The translations under genes and the position numbers were made by a program. Positions 8,342 to 15,249 of a stretch of DNA of 64,000 nt are shown one piece after another. The notes below the pieces were generated by a model that saw nothing but the letters and a program-made list of their open reading frames with translations, did not search any database and was not told the origin of the DNA. Where the stretch lies: assembly GCF_042731755.1 (NCBI RefSeq), contig NZ_JBHWLR010000006.1, positions 320,071-384,070 on the forward strand, in the 5' to 3' direction. The stretch is from Promicromonospora sp042731755 (GTDB taxonomy: Bacteria > Actinomycetota > Actinomycetes > Actinomycetales > Cellulomonadaceae). Position 1 is the first letter of the stretch, and each line of letters begins with the position of its first letter.

Positions 8342-8342
8342 C

Positions 8343-8383
8343 GTGCCGGTGCCGTCGTGCCGGTGCCGTCGTGCCGGTGCGGT
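8343..8383. repeat. 14-bp tandem repeat, about 2.9 copies
   Basis: GTGCCGGTGCCGTC occurs at 8343-8356 and 8357-8370, followed by a partial third copy to 8383. It lies between the convergent TlpA-like and PucR-like genes. A replication-slippage product is the simplest explanation. Confidence 0.7.
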
Positions 8384-8398
8384 GACGGGCCGGACCGG

Positions 8399-8851
8399 CT
8401 ACGCGCCCGGCGCGGCCGCCTGGTCGGGGAGCCGGCCCGCCGCCCGGGCGACCCGGAGCGCCAGGTGCAGGGCGAGCCGCTCGGTGCCGTCCTTGAGGTC
8501 GGTGCCGGCGAGCTGCTCGACCCGCTGGAGCCGGTAGTACAGCGAGGTGCGGTGCAGATGCAACGCCGCCGCCGTCGCCCGCGCACTGCCCGCGAGCTCC
8601 AGGTACGTCTCCAGCGTGTGCAGCAGGAGGGCCGCCTCCGGCAGGCCGAGCAGCGCCTCGAGGCCCGGGTGCACGCTGGCGCCGTCGGCGGCGAGGCGCG
8701 CGGCCACGGCGTCGAGCGCGCCGGACGCCGTCGCGCTCCGGCCGGCGGGACGCTCGGGACGAGCGGCGCCGGACGGCGACCCGGGGGTGCTGGGCACGAA
8801 GGTGACCAGCACGTCCCCCGTCTCGAGCCGAAGTACGACCTCGCTGTCCAC
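8399..8851 (-). CDS. PucR C-terminal helix-turn-helix protein (short form)
   Basis: 150 residues. The C-terminal half carries the PucR/CdaR-type HTH: ALLLHTLETYLELAGS, then AAALHLHRTSLYYRLQRVEQ at about residues 90-110, then TDLKDGTERLALHLAL. Normal family members are 400-550 residues with N-terminal sensor domains; here only about 60 low-complexity residues precede the HTH module. GTG 8851 has GGGGAGGGG just upstream, so the short form looks like a real gene rather than a fragment. It probably binds DNA as a dimer, but no effector domain is present and the target is unknown. Confidence 0.75.
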   Translation of the reverse strand: MDSEVVLRLETGDVLVTFVPSTPGSPSGAARPERPAGRSATASGALDAVAARLAADGASVHPGLEALLGLPEAALLLHTLETYLELAGSARATAAALHLHRTSLYYRLQRVEQLAGTDLKDGTERLALHLALRVARAAGRLPDQAAAPGA

Positions 8852-8896
8852 GGCCCCTCCCCGGTCTCGGCGCTGCGGGAACCGCCGCCGCCAGGA

Positions 8897-8926
8897 ACCC
8901 TAGTGAAGCCGCTCAGCGGATCTCAA
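8897..8926 (-). promoter_or_regulatory. Promoter of the PucR-like gene with embedded palindrome
   Basis: Minus strand: TTGAGA (8921-8926), 18 bp, TAGGGT (8897-8902). The spacer holds the 11-bp palindrome CCGCTGAGCGG, a candidate operator between -35 and -10. Confidence 0.55.
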
Positions 8927-8967
8927 GGACACTTTCAGGGCAGATCCCGGGCAGATCGCGGCCGCGG

Positions 8968-9567
8968 TCAGTCCTCCAGCTTCCGCTTCTGCGGGTAGAC
9001 CGTCTCGCCCCGCTCCAGCATGCCCACGAACTTGGCGATGTTCCGCGCCCGCGTCTCCGGCTTCTTGACGCCGGTGACACGGAAGAGGATCGCGAACCGG
9101 TTCTGCGCCGTGAGGATCCCGAACATCGCCGTCGCCCGCGGGCTGGCCGCGAGCGCCTCCGCGAGGTCGGGCGGGACCTCGATGTTCTTGCTGCCCTCGT
9201 ACGCGACGTCCCAGCGGCCGTCGGCCTTGGCCTTGTCGATCTCCTGCTGGCCGCGGGGTCGCATGCGCCCCTCGGTGGTCAGGCGGGCCACGATGCGCAC
9301 GTTCCGTGCGGACCAGCGGCTGCGCGACCGGCGCGGGCAGAACCGCTGGAGCGACGTCGTGTCGTCCCGGCTGCGGCCCTGCGCGTCGATCCAGCCGCTG
9401 CACAGCGCCTCGTCGAGCGCGGTGTCGTACGTCAGGGTGGTCGGGGCGTCCTTGCCCTTGCGCGCGAGGATCAGCCAGACGCCGTCCGACGTCTCCTCGT
9501 TCTCGTCGAGCCACGCGCGCCATGCCGCGACGTCGGTGAACAGGACCTCGGTGTCGGTGTCGGCCAT
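8968..9567 (-). CDS. YdeI/OmpD-associated family protein
   Basis: 199 residues starting at ATG 9567. The N-terminal domain (FTDVAAWRAWLDEN, then ALDEALCSGWIDAQGR at about 52-67) and the C-terminal helix (IAKFVGMLERGETVYPQKR) match the YdeI family (also annotated bacteriocin-protection or DUF1905-related). Biochemical function is not established. The start lies only 7 nt after a TAGCGT -10 element, so the mRNA should be leaderless. The upstream TGTCAGTG-N8-TAGCGT element resembles DNA-damage promoters. Confidence 0.85.
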   Translation of the reverse strand: MADTDTEVLFTDVAAWRAWLDENEETSDGVWLILARKGKDAPTTLTYDTALDEALCSGWIDAQGRSRDDTTSLQRFCPRRSRSRWSARNVRIVARLTTEGRMRPRGQQEIDKAKADGRWDVAYEGSKNIEVPPDLAEALAASPRATAMFGILTAQNRFAILFRVTGVKKPETRARNIAKFVGMLERGETVYPQKRKLED

Positions 9568-9574
9568 GGACAGG

Positions 9575-9597
9575 ACGCTACGCCGGGCCACTGACAT
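9575..9597 (-). promoter_or_regulatory. RecA-NDp/PafBC-like promoter of YdeI-family gene
   Basis: Minus strand: TGTCAGTG, 8 nt (GCCCGGCG), TAGCGT; the ATG follows 7 nt later. Exact match to TGTCRGTG-N8-TAnnnT. Confidence 0.65.
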
Positions 9598-9641
9598 CGC
9601 CACCGACGCCGACACCTCCTCCCCGCCGCCGTCAATGACGC

Positions 9642-9670
9642 TGACGCCGGCGGGCCGCCGAGGCTACGGT
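9642..9670 (+). promoter_or_regulatory. Sigma-70-type promoter, leaderless hydrolase gene
   Basis: TGACGC (9642-9647), 17 bp, TACGGT (9665-9670), then 6 nt to the ATG at 9677. The spacing predicts a leaderless transcript. Confidence 0.5.
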
Positions 9671-9676
9671 GACGGG

Positions 9677-10240
9677 ATGACGACCTGGCAGATCAGCACG
9701 ACCGCCGGCGACCCCGCGCGGGTCGCGACGGTCCTCCCGGGCAGCGGGTACACCGCGCAGGGTCCGCTGCTCTGGTACGCCGCCAAGACGTTGCGCGCGG
9801 CCGGCTGGACCGTCCGCACGTTCGCCTGGGACGAGCTCTCCCCGGACTGGGGCGAGGCCCGCCGGACCTACGGGGAGGCGATCCAGGACGCGTCGGTGCC
9901 CGACGGCGGCCGGCACCTCGTGGTCGCCAAGTCGCTCGGCTCGTTCGCCCTGCCGGTCGCGGTGGACCTCGGCCTCCCGGGGGTCTGGCTGACGCCGGTG
10001 CTCACCGGCCACGCGTCCGAGCCGGTCCGGGCCGCGATCGCCGCCGGGAGGGCGCCGGCGCTGCTCGCCGGCGGCACGGCGGACCCGCTGTGGGACGGCG
10101 GTGTCGTGACCGCCCCGGACACGGAGGTGCTGGAGGTCGACGGCGTGGACCACTCGCTCGAGGTGGGCGACTGGCGCCGGTCGCACGAGATCCTCGCGCG
10201 TGTCACCGGAGCCGTGGAGCGCTTCGCGGCTCAGCTCTGA
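9677..10240 (+). CDS. Small alpha/beta hydrolase
   Basis: 187 residues, compact alpha/beta-hydrolase fold. The nucleophile elbow is VAKSLGSF (Ser near residue 85, K-S-L-G-S instead of G-x-S-x-G), the acid is in GGTADPLWD (about 141) and the histidine in DGVDHSLEV (about 160), so a Ser-Asp-His triad is complete. The small size resembles dienelactone-hydrolase/RsbQ-like or uncharacterised alpha/beta hydrolases. Substrate is unknown. It is divergent from the YdeI-like gene with only 109 bp between the starts. Confidence 0.8.
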   Translation: MTTWQISTTAGDPARVATVLPGSGYTAQGPLLWYAAKTLRAAGWTVRTFAWDELSPDWGEARRTYGEAIQDASVPDGGRHLVVAKSLGSFALPVAVDLGLPGVWLTPVLTGHASEPVRAAIAAGRAPALLAGGTADPLWDGGVVTAPDTEVLEVDGVDHSLEVGDWRRSHEILARVTGAVERFAAQL

Positions 10241-10261
10241 GCGGCCCGTCCGATCGGACGC

Positions 10262-10717
10262 TCAGACGTGCTCGCCGTCTGCCGGAAGGATCGCGAAGTA
10301 CTCGTGTCCGCTGAGCGGGCTCACCACGCGGTAGTCCTGATCGGTCGCAACGACCAGGTTGGTCCCCAAGGAACCGGCCACGACCACGTTCATGGCATCC
10401 GCGAGGTCCAAGGACCCGGGCTTGCGACGCTTGCGCTGCATCGTCCCCTCGTACTTCTTGATAAGAGCCCTCGCGGTGCCGTAGTCCTCCGGTCGCGGGT
10501 CTGCCACCTCGAAGAAGCCGTCCGTGACGTTCTCCAGGAAGTCGCTCGCCGCCAGGTGCTCGCCTGCAGCGCTCAACAGGTAGTGGACCTCGGCGATCAC
10601 CAGCGGTGTAACGACCGCGACTCTGGCCGACTCGAGCGTCTCCCGGAACTGGTCGTGCTGTGGCTCGCCCGGATCCATGGCCGCGACGATCCCTCCGGTG
10701 TCGGCGACGACGATCAC
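10262..10717 (-). CDS. VapC-like PIN-domain ribonuclease toxin
   Basis: 151 residues of the PIN fold. The metal-binding acidic residues are visible: D6 (VVADTGG), E43 (VIAEVHYL), an aspartate near 104 (LDLADAMNVV) and one near 124 (ATDQDYR). VapC toxins cleave tRNA or rRNA and are held inactive by the partner antitoxin. The ATG overlaps the antitoxin stop by 4 nt (ATGA). The catalytic set is complete, so the toxin is probably active. Confidence 0.88.
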   Translation of the reverse strand: MIVVADTGGIVAAMDPGEPQHDQFRETLESARVAVVTPLVIAEVHYLLSAAGEHLAASDFLENVTDGFFEVADPRPEDYGTARALIKKYEGTMQRKRRKPGSLDLADAMNVVVAGSLGTNLVVATDQDYRVVSPLSGHEYFAILPADGEHV

Positions 10718-10929
10718 TCGCCGAAGCCATCCATGAGCTCGTCGACACGGCGGGTCAGGCCGTGCTGCCGCAGTCGCCCCTTCATCTTCGGGCGTGTGCG
10801 CAGATGGTCGTGGATCACCTGGTCGATCCCCTCGCGAATGAGATCCGCCTGCGATCGACCTGTGAGCGCGCCCACACGGTCAAGATCAGCCTTGCGCTGC
10901 TCGTCCAGGTAGATGCTCGTCTTCATCAT
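10714..10929 (-). CDS. VapB-like ribbon-helix-helix antitoxin
   Basis: 71 residues. The N-terminal strand MKTSIYLDEQ and the following helices (RKADLDRVGALTG, SQADLIREGIDQVI) form a ribbon-helix-helix DNA-binding domain; the basic C-terminal tail (RPKMKGRLRQHG) should bind the toxin. Two adjacent start codons (10929 and 10926) are possible. Three 12-bp-spaced repeats overlap the start region (10928-10960) and are the likely site of autorepression by the VapBC complex. Confidence 0.87.
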   Translation of the reverse strand: MMKTSIYLDEQRKADLDRVGALTGRSQADLIREGIDQVIHDHLRTRPKMKGRLRQHGLTRRVDELMDGFGE

Positions 10930-10960
10930 GCCCTACATGATGCCCTACCCAATGCCCTAC
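10928..10960 (-). promoter_or_regulatory. Triple 12-bp repeat operator of vapBC-like operon
   Basis: GTAGGGCAT (minus strand) occurs at 10928-10936, 10940-10948 and 10952-10960, exactly 12 bp apart, with the last copy touching the antitoxin start codon. Phased repeats suit cooperative binding by ribbon-helix-helix dimers. Confidence 0.7.
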
Positions 10961-10961
10961 A

Positions 10962-11741
10962 TCAAGGTGTGCCGCCTTCGGCTCGCCCGTCCCGCGGGCC
11001 GAACGCCCGCAGCGCGTCGGCGTCGCTGTTGGCCGACGTCACGTACTCCCGCGCCCACTCCTCCGCCCCGGGGTAGGCGCTCCCGGCGGCCATCGCGGCG
11101 ATGGCCGCCTCGACGTCGACCGGGGTGTGCCGCAGCTCGACCTGGCCGTCGCGCAGGAGGGCCCACGACCCGCCGGCGCGGCCGTACGGCATGCCGACGC
11201 TGCCGGGGTTGACGCACAGGCGCCGGTCGACGAGCCGGACGAACGGCATGTGGGTGTGCCCCATGACCACGGTGGTCACGTCGGCGTCGAGGCCCCCGAG
11301 CACGTCGGCCCAGCGCTCCAGCGAGGAGTCGACGAGCACCACCTCCTCGTCGTCGCGCGGGGTGCCGTGGCAGAAGACGACGCGGCCGAACCCGCGCACC
11401 GCCAGCTCGACGGGGTGCGGCAGGCCGGCGAGCAGCGCGACGTCGTCGGGCCGCAGCCGGGACGCGGCCCACGGCGCGACCGGGTCCGGGATGTCGGTGC
11501 TGCCGCCTCGCGCGAGCGTCACGAGCTCCCGGTCCGCGTTCCCGCGGACCAGCACGGCCCGCTCCCCCAGGGCCCGGAGGCGGTCCAGGACCTCGACGGG
11601 CTGCGGCCCGGCGGCGTGGTCCCCGGTGACGACCACCCGGTCGGCGGCTGCCACGTCGGGTTCCGCGAGCACCGCCTCCAGGACGGGGAGCACCCCGTGG
11701 ACGTCAGACAGGACCGCTACCGTGGAGACCTCGCTGCTCAT
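10962..11741 (-). CDS. Metallophosphoesterase (calcineurin-like / YfcE-type)
   Basis: 259 residues. The dinuclear metal motifs appear in order: LSDVHGVLP (about 10-18), TGDHAAGPQP (39-48), VRGNADRE (66-73), FCHGTP (about 124) and MGHTHMPF (about 160), followed by NPGSVGMPYG, the usual closing strand of YfcE-type enzymes. It probably hydrolyses phosphodiesters or phosphomonoesters in the cytosol; the substrate cannot be predicted. ATG 11741 is chosen because the fold starts at residue 6 (VSTVAVLSDVHG); upstream in-frame residues are not conserved-looking. It sits between two toxin-antitoxin-like pairs but nothing indicates it belongs to either. Confidence 0.88.
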   Translation of the reverse strand: MSSEVSTVAVLSDVHGVLPVLEAVLAEPDVAAADRVVVTGDHAAGPQPVEVLDRLRALGERAVLVRGNADRELVTLARGGSTDIPDPVAPWAASRLRPDDVALLAGLPHPVELAVRGFGRVVFCHGTPRDDEEVVLVDSSLERWADVLGGLDADVTTVVMGHTHMPFVRLVDRRLCVNPGSVGMPYGRAGGSWALLRDGQVELRHTPVDVEAAIAAMAAGSAYPGAEEWAREYVTSANSDADALRAFGPRDGRAEGGTP

Positions 11742-11839
11742 GTGCCGACGATGGCCTGCGCGCGCGTGTGGTGCCACCGGATCTGCCGACGGCAGAACAC
11801 CAGGACCGTCTCGCACGATCCAGCAAAGTCGCCTAGAGT

Positions 11840-11874
11840 ATAAGCATTAGGCAGGAAAGGCGTCTGATGCTTAT
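11840..11874 (+). promoter_or_regulatory. Operator overlapping the AbiEi-like start codon
   Basis: Inverted repeat ATAAGCATTAG (11840-11850) and CTGATGCTTAT (11864-11874), one mismatch; the right arm contains the ATG at 11867. A second repeat, GCCTA...TAGGC (11831-11852), lies in the same stretch together with a possible -10 (TAGAGT). AbiEi proteins repress their own operon through inverted repeats, so autoregulation is likely. Confidence 0.65.
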
Positions 11875-12868
11875 CACCGAACCGTGGTCCACGATCGCCG
11901 AGCAGCTCGGCCTGGTCGTCACGGCACCGCCGGACGGCAGCGGAGCCGACGTCGTGCTGACCGGCGCAGGCTGGCCGGCCACGGCCTACCGCACGAAGGT
12001 CTTCCCCGCCCCGGTCCGTCCGGCCACCGTGCGCGCCCTCGCCACGTCCGCCAGGAACGAGGGCCACTCGCTGCTGCTCGTCGTGCCGTCCGCGAGCGCC
12101 GGTGTCAGCCGAGCCGCACAGGAAGAGAACGTGTCGCTGCTCATCGTCCCCGGTTCACCAGGCAGCCCCGTTCATGGATTCCTGCTCTCCTCGGCCGGAC
12201 GCCGCGATCTTGCCGATCCTGTCGCCCCGAGCGAGCCGAGCAGACGCCCGGGCCGTATCCCCTGGGCGACATACGCGCTGGCCTTCGAGCTCCTCGAGGC
12301 CCCAATTGCCTCCCAGCGCGCCCTGGCGGGCCGGATCGGAGTAACCCAGCCACGCGTCAGCCAGGCCTTGCAGGGCCTCGGCGATGCCGTTCGCCGCACA
12401 CGGACCGGATGGGAAGCGCGCTCTCCCGACGATCTGGCCGACTGGATCCTCGCCGGTTATCCATGGCAACCGAGGATCGCCACCTCGTGGCTGACGCTCG
12501 ACGCTCCGGTGGCCGCCGCCCAGCGTGTCACGACAGAGCTGCGGGAACGGGGCATCGAACACGCGGTAGGCGGCGACGTCGCCGCGGACTCGCTCGCCCC
12601 CTGGGCCCGGCCGTCCAGCGCCTGGATCTGGACAGCGGCGCAGATCGACCTCCAGGAGGCCGGAGCGACGCCGACGACCGCCGACGCGGCGAACCTGTTC
12701 CTCGCCGTCCCCGACGACCCCCACCTCCTGAGGTCAGCCGCGCGTCCGGAGAACAGCTACCCGGTACTCGCTCCGTGGCGGGTGTGGATCGACCTCGCGC
12801 GCCAGGGGCACGACGATGCCGCGGTCGCCCTTCGACGACACCTCAGCTCGCACAGGGGACAGGGATGA
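11867..12868 (+). CDS. AbiEi-like type IV antitoxin / transcriptional regulator
   Basis: 333 residues. A winged helix-turn-helix is visible in the middle (ASQRALAGRIGVTQPRVSQAL, residues about 147-167, followed by VRRTRTGWEA). The C-terminal section ends PWRVWIDLARQGHDDAAVALRRHL, similar to the closing helix of AbiEi-family antitoxins. The first 130 residues, with TAYRTKVFPAPVRPATVRAL, may be a degenerate nuclease-like fold. Position directly before a nucleotidyltransferase with a 4-nt stop/start overlap (ATGA) supports the assignment. In type IV systems the antitoxin does not bind the toxin; it counteracts its activity and represses the operon. An uncharacterised regulator is the alternative. 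Confidence 0.72.
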   Translation: MLITEPWSTIAEQLGLVVTAPPDGSGADVVLTGAGWPATAYRTKVFPAPVRPATVRALATSARNEGHSLLLVVPSASAGVSRAAQEENVSLLIVPGSPGSPVHGFLLSSAGRRDLADPVAPSEPSRRPGRIPWATYALAFELLEAPIASQRALAGRIGVTQPRVSQALQGLGDAVRRTRTGWEARSPDDLADWILAGYPWQPRIATSWLTLDAPVAAAQRVTTELRERGIEHAVGGDVAADSLAPWARPSSAWIWTAAQIDLQEAGATPTTADAANLFLAVPDDPHLLRSAARPENSYPVLAPWRVWIDLARQGHDDAAVALRRHLSSHRGQG

Positions 12869-13668
12869 CCGTCCTCCAGCTGACCTCATCGTCCGCCGCC
12901 ACCGACGGCGCCTGGCTCGCGGCGGCCGACGTCGCCGCGATCAGCGCCGCGCTCGGTGTCGAGTACCGCCTGGTCGGCGGCATCGCCACCACCCTCCTGA
13001 CCCATGTCCACGGGGTCGCGGACCGTGTTCCCGCGCGGGAGACGGCCGACGCGGACATGGGTGTCTCCACATCGGTGTGTGCGGATCCGCGCTTGCCCGA
13101 AGCCCTGTCGAGACTCGGCTACACGCGGGAGGACGGCAGCCGCTTCGCACGGGACGCCCCGGGCGAAAGACGCGTCATCGACGTGCTCGTCCCGTCGTAT
13201 CTCGGAAAGCACGAACCCAACCAGGAGCTGGGCTCCTTGGTCGTCGACGCCGTGCCCGGGCTGTCGCTCGCCCTCGCCCTGCCCGCGACGGAAGTGGTGC
13301 TTACGGCCCATCTCAGCTCGGGGAGCACCGTCGAGCTGTCCCTGCTGCTCCCCGACGTCCGCGCAGCCCTCGTCCTGAAGGCGTACGCCTACCGGGAACG
13401 GCTCACGGACCGGGACGCCGTCGACATCTGGAGACTTCTCGAGTCCGCGGAGAGCGCGGGTCTCGGCGTCGGCGACTGGCCGACGCGGGTGAGCGGGCGC
13501 GATACCGCGGCGTACCTGCACAAGTTCTTCGGCACCGCAGGCGCACCGGGCGCACGGCGCGCGTCGCCGGTACCCCGGACGCAGGCACGGGTCCGGCTCC
13601 TCGTGCAGAAACTCGTACCCCGACCCGGTGCGAGCGATGGAACACCGCCGATCCCGCGCGTGTTGTGA
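12865..13668 (+). CDS. AbiEii-like nucleotidyltransferase toxin
   Basis: 267 residues of the DNA polymerase beta-like nucleotidyltransferase fold. The VGG motif is at residues 37-39 (YRLVGGIATTLL) and the metal-binding DxD at D62 and D64 (ETADADMGV). The downstream helix LVLKAYAYRERLTDRDAVDIWRLL (about 170-193) carries the Lys/Arg and D-x-x-D pattern typical of AbiEii/AbiGii toxins. Such toxins transfer nucleotides to acceptors such as tRNA and stop growth, often during phage infection. ATG 12865 overlaps the AbiEi-like stop. Base composition of the pair is slightly less extreme than that of its neighbours, compatible with acquisition. Confidence 0.82.
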   Translation: MTVLQLTSSSAATDGAWLAAADVAAISAALGVEYRLVGGIATTLLTHVHGVADRVPARETADADMGVSTSVCADPRLPEALSRLGYTREDGSRFARDAPGERRVIDVLVPSYLGKHEPNQELGSLVVDAVPGLSLALALPATEVVLTAHLSSGSTVELSLLLPDVRAALVLKAYAYRERLTDRDAVDIWRLLESAESAGLGVGDWPTRVSGRDTAAYLHKFFGTAGAPGARRASPVPRTQARVRLLVQKLVPRPGASDGTPPIPRVL

Positions 13669-13716
13669 TGGACAAACGTGCCACCGCACGAATCAGACCC
13701 AAAGGATGTGTGTTCG

Positions 13717-14403
13717 ATGACTTTCCTGAACTCCCTCTTCGGCCCGGGCTCCGGTTCGAGCAAGACCACCATGGTGGCCCCCGAGGACGCCCTGCCCGGG
13801 CGCTCCGCACCGCTGCTCCAGGCCCCGCGCCCGCACACCGTGCTGGGCTCGTCGATCACGGGGCCGTGGGAGCCGGGCACGCGGGTGCTCTACCTGGCGA
13901 TGGGCTGTTTCTGGGGCGCCGAGGAGATCTACTGGCAGGTCCCCGGTGTCGTGAGCACCGCCGTCGGCTACATGGGCGGCACCACGCCCAACCCGACGTA
14001 CGAGGAGGTCTGCACCGCGCGGACCGGCCACACGGAGACCGCCCTCGTGGCGTACGACCCGACCAAGGTCAGCGAGGCCGAGCTGCTCAAGATCTTCTGG
14101 GAGCGGCACGACCCGACGCAGGGCTTCCGCCAGGGCAACGACGTGGGCACCCAGTACCGCTCCGGCATCTACTGGACCACGCCGGAGCAGGCCGAGGCCG
14201 CGCAGGAGACGGCGAAGCGCTACGCCGAGGTGCTGAGCGCCAAGGGGTACGACGCGATCACCACGGAGATCGCCCCCGCCGCCGAGGCCGGGCCGTTCTA
14301 CTACGCCGAGGACTACCACCAGCAGTACCTGTCGGCCGCGAAGAACCCGAACGGCTACCGCTGCCACGCGACCACGGGCGTCCCGTTCCCGGACGCCGCC
14401 TGA
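13717..14403 (+). CDS. msrA: Peptide-methionine (S)-S-oxide reductase
   Basis: 228 residues. Reduces methionine-S-sulfoxide in proteins. The catalytic cysteine is C64 in MGCFWGAEE; PGVVSTAVGYMGG, GHTE, HDPT, GTQYRS and the YHQQYL segment are all family-typical. There is a 45-residue N-terminal extension before the usual start of the domain, as in many actinobacterial MsrA. ATG 13717 has AAAGGA 10 nt upstream. A resolving cysteine may be C218 in YRCHATTG. It stands alone, between the AbiE-like pair and a strong terminator. Confidence 0.95.
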   Translation: MTFLNSLFGPGSGSSKTTMVAPEDALPGRSAPLLQAPRPHTVLGSSITGPWEPGTRVLYLAMGCFWGAEEIYWQVPGVVSTAVGYMGGTTPNPTYEEVCTARTGHTETALVAYDPTKVSEAELLKIFWERHDPTQGFRQGNDVGTQYRSGIYWTTPEQAEAAQETAKRYAEVLSAKGYDAITTEIAPAAEAGPFYYAEDYHQQYLSAAKNPNGYRCHATTGVPFPDAA

Positions 14404-14440
14404 CCGTGTGACCGACTGACTTCTTGACCGCGTGAACCCG

Positions 14441-14469
14441 ACGCCCCGCCGCCCGCAGCGGCGGGGCGT
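14441..14469. terminator. Terminator after msrA
   Basis: Perfect 12-bp stem ACGCCCCGCCGC (14441-14452 and 14458-14469) with a 5-nt loop, 38 nt after the stop codon. GC-only stem without a U-tract. Confidence 0.7.
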
Positions 14470-14496
14470 CGTCGTGGGGGCGCAGTCGGTGGGGCA

Positions 14497-14519
14497 CTGT
14501 CAGTGGGTACCCGTAGGGT
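14497..14519 (+). promoter_or_regulatory. RecA-NDp/PafBC-like promoter of pentapeptide-repeat gene
   Basis: CTGTCAGTG (14497-14505), 8 nt, TAGGGT (14514-14519); the ATG at 14527 follows 7 nt later, so transcription should be leaderless. Spacing to the start equals that of the YdeI-family gene. Confidence 0.68.
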
Positions 14520-14526
14520 CGACCGC

Positions 14527-15129
14527 ATGATCCGGATGCCCGCCACAGAGCTCACCGTCAGGGGCGAGGACTGGTACGCCCGCGACCTGTCCGGCGAGGA
14601 CCACATGGCCACGCTGTTCGCCGACATGGACCTGACGGAGACCACGGGCACGGGCGCCACGTTCGACTCGTGCGTGTTCCGGGGCGTCCGCTTCAACAGC
14701 GCCCACCTGACGGAGTTCGCGTTCACGTCGTGCGTCTTCGACGCGTGCGTCTTCTTCGACGCGAAGCTGGAACGCTGCAAGCTCGTGGGCTCGCAGTTCA
14801 ACAACTGCCGGTTCGACCTGCTCAAGGTCGAGGGCGGCAACTGGTCCTTCACCAACCTGCACCGCGCGGCTCTCGCCGGTGCGCAGCTCGAGGGCGTGCG
14901 GCTGCGCGAGGCAGACCTGTCGGGGATCAAGGCGGCCGGGGGCGTCCTGGTCGGCTGCGACCTGTCGGCCTCAGACCTCCACGAGGCCGACCTCACCAAC
15001 GCCGACCTGCGGGGCAGCGACCTGTCGTCGCTCGACCCCCTGACGGCGAACCTCACCGGAGCGGTGGTCAGCGAGGCCCAGGCGATCCTCCTCGCCGAGC
15101 GGCTCGGCCTGGTGGTCCGGCCCGACTGA
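14527..15129 (+). CDS. Pentapeptide-repeat protein (Qnr/MfpA-like fold)
   Basis: 200 residues. From about residue 20 the sequence follows A(D/N)LxX five-residue periodicity: DLSGED, ATFDSCVFRGVRFNSAHL, FTSCVFDACVFFDAKLERCKL, FNNCRFDLLKV, then ALAGAQLEGVRLREADLSGI and SDLHEADLTNADLRGSDL. This builds a right-handed quadrilateral helix. Qnr and MfpA proteins of this fold mimic DNA and protect gyrase; many others have no known role. Alternating Cys/Phe core residues and a short C-terminal cap (EAQAILLAERLGLVV) resemble Qnr-type proteins. The DNA-damage-like promoter supports a gyrase or DNA-related role, but this is inference. Confidence 0.85.
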   Translation: MIRMPATELTVRGEDWYARDLSGEDHMATLFADMDLTETTGTGATFDSCVFRGVRFNSAHLTEFAFTSCVFDACVFFDAKLERCKLVGSQFNNCRFDLLKVEGGNWSFTNLHRAALAGAQLEGVRLREADLSGIKAAGGVLVGCDLSASDLHEADLTNADLRGSDLSSLDPLTANLTGAVVSEAQAILLAERLGLVVRPD

Positions 15130-15148
15130 ACGCCGTCCCGGGGGCGGC

Positions 15149-15171
15149 GAACCGACCGGTGGTATCGGTTC
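15149..15171 (+). promoter_or_regulatory. Candidate operator upstream of beta-mannosidase
   Basis: GAACCGA (15149-15155), 9 nt, TCGGTTC (15165-15171): perfect 7-bp arms. It overlaps a possible -35 (TTCGAT, 15169-15174), with TATGCT at 15193-15198 as -10 (18-bp spacer). A LacI- or ROK-type sugar regulator is the likeliest ligand; none is encoded next to it. Confidence 0.5.
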
Positions 15172-15249
15172 GATCCGCGGCGACGCGCACCCTATGCTCG
15201 GGTCGCTCGCACACGCACTGAGCGCACCGCTCTGGGAGGACGAGGATCG

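Noticed and set aside
8399..8851. PucR-like gene as a truncated pseudogene
   Set aside because: It has its own promoter, a strong ribosome-binding site and a complete HTH module, and no remnant of the missing domains is visible upstream.
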